A DNA stretch of 64,000 bases from positions 882,699 through 946,698 of the forward strand of contig NC_064041.1 in assembly GCF_932526225.1 (NCBI RefSeq), written 5' to 3'. Of the stretch, positions 55,814-64,000 are shown in pieces. The position numbers and the translations under genes are program-made. The notes under the pieces were generated by a model that was not told the origin of the DNA, made no database searches, and saw only the letters and a program-made list of their open reading frames with translations. This DNA is from Nematostella vectensis (taxonomy: Eukaryota > Cnidaria > Anthozoa > Actiniaria > Edwardsiidae). Numbering within the stretch: the first letter of the stretch is position 1; each line of letters begins with the position of its first letter.

Positions 55814-58573
55814 TTATCTAATATTTTCCAATTTAAAAGTCCACGCCCATTTACAGGGCATCTTTGGCAAGGGTATGGTAGGAACTGTGATGACTAAGCC
55901 ATGCCGGGGACCAGCCACCCATCTCAACTGCTCGGCTGAGCCCAACATGGTTACGACAGTACTGGATGAAGTGATTGGCTCATTGAGAATCAGGTGACCT
56001 GAACTTGGCCAATCAAGAGCGATTGCGTACACAGCTTCCTTTGTTGATGTGTACCTGAAAAGATAAAAGTCGAGAAACAGACTAAGATGAAAGATGAGGG
56101 GAGGGAAGGGTAATGGAGTGGCAAAAGGGGAGGTGAAAAGATAATAATCAAATTCGTAGAAATAAACAATTGTCAGTATTGAACACCAGACAGACTTAGC
56201 CAGGTTTCATAGCCAGGAATTTGAGCAGGGTGGATCGTTGACCCATTTAGCGGATCATTATTTTATCTCACATATCTTACCCTAGCTCGCAGTTGTACTC
56301 GCGCACTATCAAGGAAAAAGTGCGCACGTTTATGTTTTATGAAAAGGTTTTTGCGTTTAGCCACCTACTAAAACATGCTCGCGCGAGAGTTCGATTTAAG
56401 TGTTTGACAAACATGTATGAATGGTTATGCAGGCCTTAAGGTAGACTTGCCATACGCATTGCTTGTATCAAAGGCCTTAAGATAGACTTGCCATACGCAT
56501 TGCTTGTATCAAGGGCCTTAAGGTAGACTTGCCATACGCATTGCTTGTATTATAGGCTTTAAGGTAAACTCGCCATACGCATTGCTTGTATCATAGGCCT
56601 TAAGGTAGACTTGCCATACATTGCTTGTGTCATATGCCTTAAGGTAGACTTACCATACACTGCTTGTGTCATGTGCCTTAAGGTAGACTTGCCATACATT
56701 GCTTGTGTCACATGCCTTAAGGTAAACTTGCCATACATTGCTTGTGTCACATGCCTTAAGGTAGACTTACCATACACTGCTTGTGTCACATGCCTTAAGG
56801 TAAACTTGCCATACATTGCTTGTGTCATGTGCCTTAAGATAGACTTGCCATACATTGCTTGTGTCATGTGCCTTAAGATAGACTTGCCATACATTGCTTG
56901 TGTCATGTGCCTTAAGGTAGACTTGCCATACATTGCTTGTGTCATGTGCCTTAAGGTAGACTTGCCATACGCATTGCTTGTATCATAGGCTTTAAGGTAA
57001 ACTCGCCATACGCATTGCTTGTATCATAGGCCTTAAGGTAGACTTGCCATACGATTTGCTTGTGTCATGTGCCTTAAGGTAGACTTGCCATACACTGCTT
57101 GTGTCACATGCCTTAAGGTAGACTTGCCATACATTGCTTGTGTCACATGCCTTAAGGTAGACTTGCCATACATTGCTTGTGTCATGTGCCTTAAGGTAGA
57201 CTTACCATACATTGCTTGTGTCATGTGCCTTAAGGTAGACTTGCCATACATTGCTTGTGTCATATGCCTTAAGGTAGACTTGCCATACATTGCTTGTGTC
57301 ATGTGCCTTAAGGTAAACTTGCCATACATTGCTTGTGTCATGTGCCTTAAGGTAGACTTGCCATACATTGCTTGTGTCACATGCCTTAAGGTAAACTTGT
57401 CATACATTGCTTGTGTCACATGCCTTAAGGTAGACTTGCCATACGATTTGCTTGTGTCATGTGCCTTAAGGTAGACTTGCCATACATTGCTTGTGTCACA
57501 TGCCTTAAGGTAGACTTGCCATACATTGCTTGTGTCATGTGCCTTAAGGTAGACTTACCATACGATTTGCTTGTGTCATATGCCTTAGGTAAACTTGCCA
57601 TACATTGCTTGTGTCACATGCCTTAAGGTAGACTTGCCATACATTGCTTGCATCATATGCCTTGAAGTAAACTTGTCATACATTGCTTGTGTCATGTGCC
57701 TTAAGGTAGACTTGCCATACATTGCTTGTGTCATGTGCCTTAAGGTAAACTTGTCATACATTGCTTGTATGATATGCCTTAAGGTAGACTTACCAAACAT
57801 TGCCTGTGTCATTCTGAGCTCTCCAGGGCTTTGTGTCATAGATAGCTTGACCATTCACGTCAAGCCATTCTCCCATCTGCAGCAGTCGCTCTTCAAACAC
57901 TGGAATCACACGTCCATCTGCGGTGGGGCCAACATTCAGTAGTAGATTACCTCCACAACTAGAACAAACAAATCGAGTACCTCAGGTACATACCTAGCCG
58001 GTCAATCTGTGAAAGCTGGGGCACAATACAGAAACACAATACCGAATCACCGTAATTGCAGAGCTTGTATCAAGGAATATCATTCATCAAGCTCTTGCCG
58101 GGCTTACTTTGCAAAAGAACGGCCGTGAGGCATCATGGGGGCTGAGACAAGCGGAATGGTTTCCTGTGACGTCACAACCCTTACCATACACAGGAAACCC
58201 AACCACAGGAAACCCGAGAGGAATTCCTGAGAACAAGCTGGTCAGTGGTCAAATCCTACATAGCGAGCAGGCAGAATCTGAATATTGAATACTGCTTTTT
58301 TAGCAATTCATTGAGATAACAACAACATTTTCCAGGGAATACTGCAATACCATGAAGCCTGATGCCCCCAGTAGATGAACTGGTTTCTAGAGGAACGATG
58401 GTTTATAGAGGAATAATTGAACAATCTGGCAGAACCTTACCTGACAGTAGTCACTAGCTGTGAAACCAGTTCTTTTGTAGTGTAGTACTCGTCGATGGTA
58501 GCATTGCGTCTGTATCCCCAAGACCTTTTATCAATTGACATCGCATTTTCCCACTTGTGCTTTTGTAACACTC
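55814..58573 (-). CDS. FUCA: tissue alpha-L-fucosidase (GH29), last three exons; 5' part outside the window
   Basis: Exons 58441-58573, 57794-57958 and 55814-56054 (stop). Phases agree throughout. The joined sequence carries GH29 fucosidase hallmarks: [18 protein letters not shown], then [79 protein letters not shown], and the C-terminal beta domain ending [14 protein letters not shown]. The enzyme removes alpha-L-fucose from glycoproteins and glycolipids, in lysosomes or secreted. The nucleophile Asp and the signal peptide lie upstream, beyond 64000. The preceding exon end (VYTCADHYNPG, then a phase-1 GTAATC donor) is visible only as repeats in the 62-bp array; it joins the first seen exon perfectly ([12 protein letters not shown]). 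FUCA1 versus FUCA2 orthology is not resolvable here. Confidence 0.93.
56432..57793 (-). repeat. 39-bp minisatellite derived from the penultimate fucosidase exon end and donor
   Basis: About 34 units (39 bp; 41-42-bp variants at 56432-56610 and 56967-57060). On the gene strand a unit reads ATGACACAAGCAATGTATGG, then CAAGTCTACCTTAAGGCAC. The exon ends ATGACACAGGCAATGTTTG, with the real donor GTAAGTCTACC at 57793. So each unit holds 18 or so exon bases plus the donor. In most units GT has become GC (GCAAGT); a few keep GTAAGT (about 56649, 56768, 57211, 57558). Confidence 0.93.
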
Positions 58574-59103
58574 CTATAGATATGATAGCATGTTTTTTGG
58601 GGTAATTAACTTTTCTGAAAATGCAGAAAATGGCATTTATAGAGCTTGAAATGTCAAATTTTCTTGGGGGAGCATGCCCCCAAACACCCCTATTGTTGGT
58701 GTTTCGGTGGAAACTACTCACTCAAAAACCTGGATCCAACCCTGAAACACCACCTAGGTTTTGTATTGTAGTGAATATCAGAAATACCACACGGATACCT
58801 ATAAAACCTTTCTTACATTTATTAGAATTTCTTGTTTTATTGGGTTTCTGAAGTTTATCAATTTTCAGGGTGATATGTTAATCTTTTTAAATAATTATTT
58901 TTCATTATTTTTCCGATTACCATTGGAGTAAGGCAGTTTTTGGAGCCCCAGAAACCTCCTCCTTGGTAGATGGTTAAGATAGCACAAGAAAAACCAGGTG
59001 CTGGCATAAAGGGTGGGCACTCCTCTTTGGACTAAGATTCTATATAAATACATGAGAGTAAAAGTCCATGAGTTAAGCTACTACCATTTATTCATATTTT
59101 GCC
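58574..59103. other. fucosidase intron sequence, unique part
   Basis: Intron between the 62-bp array and the acceptor CTATAG|GA at 58574. The segment from about 58650 on the plus strand (GGGGGAGCATGCCCCCAAAC) is also seen as a common dispersed word in invertebrate repeats. No gene. Confidence 0.5.
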
Positions 59104-62100
59104 CCTCAACCCCTCCTTGGGTGGGGGGTTACCTGGATTGTAGTGATCAGCACACGTGTAAACGGCCTCAACCCCTCCTTGGGTGGGGGATTACCTGGAT
59201 TGTAGTGATCAGCACAAGTGTAAACGGCCTCAACCCCTCCTTGGGACGGGGATTACCTGGATTGTAGTGATCAGCACAAGTGTAAACGGCCTCAACCCCT
59301 CCTTGGGTGGGGGATTACCTGGATTGTAGTGATCAGCACAAGTGTAAACGGCCTCAACCCCTCCTTGGGTGGGGGATTACCTGGATTGTAGTGATCAGCA
59401 CAAGTGTAAACGGCCTCAACCCTCCTTGGGTGGGGGATTACCTGGATTGTAGTGATCAGCACAAGTGTAAACGGCCTCAACCCCTCCTTGGGTGGTGGAT
59501 TACCTGGATTGTAGTGATCAGCACAAGTGTAAACGGCCTCAACCCTCCTTGGGTGGGGGATTACCTGGATTGTAGTGATCAGCACAAGTGTAAACGGCCT
59601 CAACCCCTCCTTGGGTGGTGGATTACCTGGATCGTAGTGATCAGCACAAGTGTAAACGGCCTCAACCCCTCCTTGGGTGGTGGATTACCTGGATTGTAGT
59701 GATCAGCACAAGTGTAAACGGCCTCAACCCCTCCTTGGGTGGTGGATTACCTGGATTGTAGTGATCAGCACAAGTGTAAACGGCCTCAACCCCTCCTTGG
59801 GTGGTGGATTACCTGGATTGTAGTGATCAGCACAAGTGTAAACGGCCTCAACCCCTCCTTGGGTGGGGGATTACCTGGATTGTAGTGATCAGCACAAGTG
59901 TAAATGGCCTCAACCCCTCCTTGGGTGGGGGATTACCTGGATTGTAGTGATCAGCACAAGTGTAAACGGCCTCAACCCCTCCTTGGGTGGGGGATTACCT
60001 GGATTGTAGTGATCAGCACAAGTGTAAATGGCCTCAACCCTCCTTGGGTGGTGGATTACCTGGATTGTAGTGATCAGCACAAGTGTAAATGGCCTCAACC
60101 CCTCCTTGGGTGGGGGATTACCTGGATTGTAGTGATCAGCACAAGTGTAAACGGCCTCAACCCCTCCTTGGGTGGTGGATTACCTGGATCGTAGTGATCA
60201 GCACAAGTGTAAACGGCCTCAACCCCTCCTTGGGTGGTGGATTACCTGGATTGTAGTGATCAGCACAAGTGTAAACGGCCTCAACCCCTCCTTGGGTGGT
60301 GGATTACCTGGATCGTAGTGATCAGCACAAGTGTAAACGGCCTCAACCCCTCCTTGGGTGGTGGATTACCTGGATTGTAGTGATCAGCACAAGTGTAAAC
60401 GGCCTCAACCCCTCCTTGGGTGGTGGATTACCTGGATTGTAGTGATCAGCACAAGTGTAAACGGCCTCAACCCCTCCTTGGGTGGGGGATTACCTGGATT
60501 GTAGTGATCAGCACAAGTGTAAACGGCCTCAACCCCTCCTTGGGTGGTGGATTACCTGGATCGTAGTGATCAGCACAAGTGTAAATGGCCTCAACCCCTC
60601 CTTGGGTGGGGGATTACCTGGATTGTAGTGATCAGCACAAGTGTAAACGGCCTCAACCCCTCCTTGGGTGGTGGATTACCTGGATTGTAGTGATCAGCAC
60701 AAGTGTAAATGGCCTCAACCCCTCCTTGGGTGGTGGATTACCTGGATTGTAGTGATCAGCACAAGTGTAAACGGCCTCAACCCCTCCTTGGGTGGTGGAT
60801 TACCTGGATTGTAGTGATCAGCACAAGTGTAAACGGCCTTAACCCCTCCTTGGGTGGGGGATTACCTGGATTGTAGTGATCAGCACAAGTGTAAACGGCC
60901 TCAACCCCTCCTTGGGTGGGGGATTACCTGGATTGTAGTGATCAGCACAAGTGTAAACGGCCTCAACCCCTCCTTGGGTGGTGGATTACCTGGATTGTAG
61001 TGATCAGCACAAGTGTAAATGGCCTCAACCCTCCTTGGGTGGGGGATTACCTGGATTGTAGTGATCAGCACAAGTGTAAACGGCCTCTACCCCTCCTTGG
61101 GTGGGGGATTACCTGGATTGTAGTGATCAGCACACGTGTAAACGGCCTCAACCCCTCCTTGGGTGGGGGATTACCTGGATTGTAGTGATCAGCACAAGTG
61201 TAAATGGCCTCAACCCCTCCTTGGGTGGGGGATTACCTGGATTGTAGTGATCAGCACAAGTGTAAACGGCCTCAACCCCTCCTTGGGTGGGGGATTACCT
61301 GGATTGTAGTGATCAGCACAAGTGTAAACGGCCTCAACCCCTCCTTGGGTGGGGGATTACCTGGATTGTAGTGATCAGCACAAGTGTAAATGGCCTCAAC
61401 CCCTCCTTGGGTGGGGGATTACCTGGATTGTAGTGATCAGCACAAGTGTAAACGGCCTCAACCCTTCTTGGGTGGGGGATTACCTGGATTGTAGTGATCA
61501 GCACAAGTGTAAATGGCCTCAACCCCTCCTTGGGTGGTGGATTACCTGGATTGTAGTGATCAGCACAAGTGTAAATGGCCTCAACCCCTCCTTGGGTGGG
61601 GGATTACCTGGATTGTAGTGATCAGCACAAGTGTAAACGGCCTCAACCCCTCCTTGGGTGGGGGATTACCTGGATTGTAGTGATCAGCACAAGTGTAAAC
61701 GGCCTCAACCCCTCCTTGGGTGGGGGATTACCTGGATTGTAGTGATCAGCACAAGTGTAAACGGCCTCAACCCTTCTTGGGTGGGGGATTACCTGGATTG
61801 TAGTGATCAGCACAAGTGTAAACGGCCTCAACCCCTCCTTGGGTGGGGGATTACCTGGATTGTAGTGATCAGCACAAGTGTAAATGGCCTCAACCCCTCC
61901 TTGGGTGGGGGATTACCTGGATTGTAGTGATCAGCACAAGTGTAAACGGCCTCAACCCTTCTTGGGTGGGGGATTACCTGGATTGTAGTGATCAGCACAA
62001 GTGTAAACGGCCTCAACCCCTCCTTGGGTGGGGGATTACCTGGATCGTAGTGATCAGCACAAGTGTAAATGGCCTCAACCCCTCCTTGGGTGGGGGATTA

Positions 62101-64000
62101 CCTGGATTGTAGTGATCAGCACAAGTGTAAACGGCCTCAACCCTTCTTGGGTGGGGGATTACCTGGATTGTAGTGATCAGCACAAGTGTAAACGGCCTCA
62201 ACCCCTCCTTGGGTGGGGGATTACCTGGATTGTAGTGATCAGCACAAGTGTAAACGGCCTCAACCCCTCCTTGGGTGGGGGATTACCTGGATTGTAGTGA
62301 TCAGCACAAGTGTAAACGGCCTCAACCCTTCTTGGGTGGGGGATTACCTGGATTGTAGTGATCAGCACAAGTGTAAACGGCCTCAACCCCTCCTTGGGTG
62401 GGGGATTACCTGGATTGTAGTGATCAGCACAAGTGTAAATGGCCTCAACCCCTCCTTGGGTGGGGGATTACCTGGATTGTAGTGATCAGCACAAGTGTAA
62501 ACGGCCTCTACCCCTCCTTGGGTGGGGGATTACCTGGATTGTAGTGATCAGCACACGTGTAAACGGCCTCAACCCCTCCTTGGGTGGGGGATTACCTGGA
62601 TTGTAGTGATCAGCACAAGTGTAAATGGCCTCAACCCCTCCTTGGGTGGGGGATTACCTGGATTGTAGTGATCAGCACAAGTGTAAACGGCCTCAACCCT
62701 TCTTGGGTGGGGGATTACCTGGATTGTAGTGATCAGCACAAGTGTAAACGGCCTCAACCCCTCCTTGGGTGGGGGATTACCTGGATTGTAGTGATCAGCA
62801 CAAGTGTAAACGGCCTCAACCCCTCCTTGGGTGGGGGATTACCTGGATTGTAGTGATCAGCACAAGTGTAAACGGCCTCAACCCTTCTTGGGTGGGGGAT
62901 TACCTGGATTGTAGTGATCAGCACAAGTGTAAACGGCCTCAACCCCTCCTTGGGTGGGGGATTACCTGGATTGTAGTGATCAGCACAAGTGTAAATGGCC
63001 TCAACCCCTCCTTGGGTGGGGGATTACCTGGATTGTAGTGATCAGCACAAGTGTAAACGGCCTCAACCCTTCTTGGGTGGGGGATTACCTGGATTGTAGT
63101 GATCAGCACAAGTGTAAACGGCCTCAACCCCTCCTTGGGTGTGGGATTACCTGGATCGTAGTGATCAGCACAAGTGTAAATGGCCTCAACCCCTCCTTGG
63201 GTGGGGGATTACCTGGATTGTAGTGATCAGCACAAGTGTAAACGGCCTCAACCCTTCTTGGGTGGGGGATTACCTGGATTGTAGTGATCAGCACAAGTGT
63301 AAACGGCCTCAACCCCTCCTTGGGTGGGGGATTACCTGGATTGTAGTGATCAGCACAAGTGTAAACGGCCTCAACCCCTCCTTGGGTGGGGGATTACCTG
63401 GATTGTAGTGATCAGCACAAGTGTAAACGGCCTCAACCCTTCTTGGGTGGGGGATTACCTGGATTGTAGTGATCAGCACAAGTGTAAACGGCCTCAACCC
63501 CTCCTTGGGTGGGGGATTACCTGGATTGTAGTGATCAGCACAAGTGTAAACGGCCTCAACCCCTCCTTGGGTGGGGGATTACCTGGATTGTAGTGATCAG
63601 CACAAGTGTAAACGGCCTCAACCCCTCCTTGGGTGGGGGATTACCTGGATTGTAGTGATCAGCACAAGTGTAAACGGCCTCAACCCCTCCTTGGGTGGGG
63701 AATTACCTGGATTGTAGTGATCAGCACAAGTGTAAACGGCCTCAACCCTCCTTGGGTGGGGGATTACCTGGATTGTAGTGATCAGCACAAGTGTAAACGG
63801 CCTCAACCCCTCCTTGGGTGGGGGATTACCTGGATTGTAGTGATCAGCACAAGTGTAAACGGCCTCAACCCCTCCTTGGGTGGGGGATTACCTGGATTGT
63901 AGTGATCAGCACAAGTGTAAACGGCCTCAACCCCTCCTTGGGTGGGGGATTACCTGGATTGTAGTGATCAGCACAAGTGTAAACGGCCTCAACCCCTCCT
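59104..64000 (-). repeat. 62-bp minisatellite carrying a fucosidase exon end and 5' splice site, ~79 copies, continues past the window
   Basis: On the gene strand each unit contains GTTTACACTTGTGCTGATCA, then CTACAATCCAG|GTAATC. This encodes VYTCADHYNP plus the first base of Gly and a phase-1 donor. That is the fucosidase segment expected right before the first exon seen (residues VLQKHKWEN). The rest of the unit (CCCCCACCCAAGGAGGGG) is intron-like. From about 61334 units are organised into 185-bp trimers (62+62+61), the 61-bp member marked by CCCTTCTTGGG. Units are 95-100% alike. The array reaches the right edge. Confidence 0.95.

Noticed and set aside
56559-57942. Repeat frames on both strands of the 39-bp array as a repeat protein gene
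   Set aside because: The unit is a multiple of three, so frames stay open. The array is intronic and derived from an exon end.
58164-58173. TGACGTCA in the fucosidase intron as a promoter
   Set aside because: A single palindromic octamer with no first exon or other promoter evidence nearby.
59013-63902. Serial ~89-codon plus and ~62-codon minus frames in the 62-bp array
   Set aside because: They recur with the array period and restart with every higher-order unit. Only the short VYTCADHYNP stretch has protein homology, as an exon relic.
42601-64000. CRISPR array
   Set aside because: Units are directly tandem without unique spacers, the host is a eukaryote and no cas genes are present.

Overview
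This is eukaryotic DNA: spliced genes with GT-AG introns and conserved phases, several non-LTR retrotransposon clades, DNA transposons and many minisatellites. The element mix (CR1/L2-type LINEs, an ISL2EU element with THAP transposase and YqaJ nuclease, piggyBac, Penelope remnants, Myb/SANT transposon-type protein) and the 15-exon structure of a conserved gene point to an early-branching metazoan, most likely an anthozoan cnidarian. The phylum is inference; no species call is made.

Layout. 0-18 kb is a transposon graveyard: two ~99.8% identical CR1-like LINE copies (148-3402 and 7911-12094), three piggyBac transposase remnants (4.6-5.4 and 12.1-13.4 kb), a Myb/SANT-like ORF (5755-6495) and two further 5'-truncated LINE fragments (14.0-15.3 and 16.8-17.9 kb). 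18062-23884 is a near-complete ISL2EU-type DNA transposon with TIRs and an apparent TA target duplication; it carries a broken THAP-DDE transposase and two intact ORFs, SWIM-YqaJ-PHD and PHD-Ulp1. 24.0-27.5 kb is a degraded L2-like LINE. 27.5-36.5 kb is mostly unassigned with a Penelope GIY-YIG scrap and a LINE tail. 36.9-40.2 kb is a CA-rich minisatellite block with a large internal duplication.

42.4-64 kb holds the host genes, both on the minus strand. The complete 15-exon WDR46 (BING4/Utp7) gene encodes an SSU-processome WD40 protein; its exons sum to 1590 nt, i.e. 529 codons plus stop. It is followed by the last three visible exons of an alpha-L-fucosidase (GH29), whose 5' part lies beyond the right edge.

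The most striking observation is in these two genes. Four of the intronic minisatellites are built from the exon-end/5' splice-site junction of the exon they belong to: WDR46 exon 11 (27-bp unit, ~100 copies), WDR46 exon 4 (28 bp, ~15 copies), fucosidase penultimate exon (39 bp, ~34 copies) and a fucosidase upstream exon (62 bp, ~79 copies, running off the window). Each unit repeats the last coding bases plus a GT (or GC) donor, so single introns contain tens of tandem candidate 5' splice sites. Five other arrays lie on the donor side of their introns. This looks like one recurrent process seeded at or near 5' splice sites.
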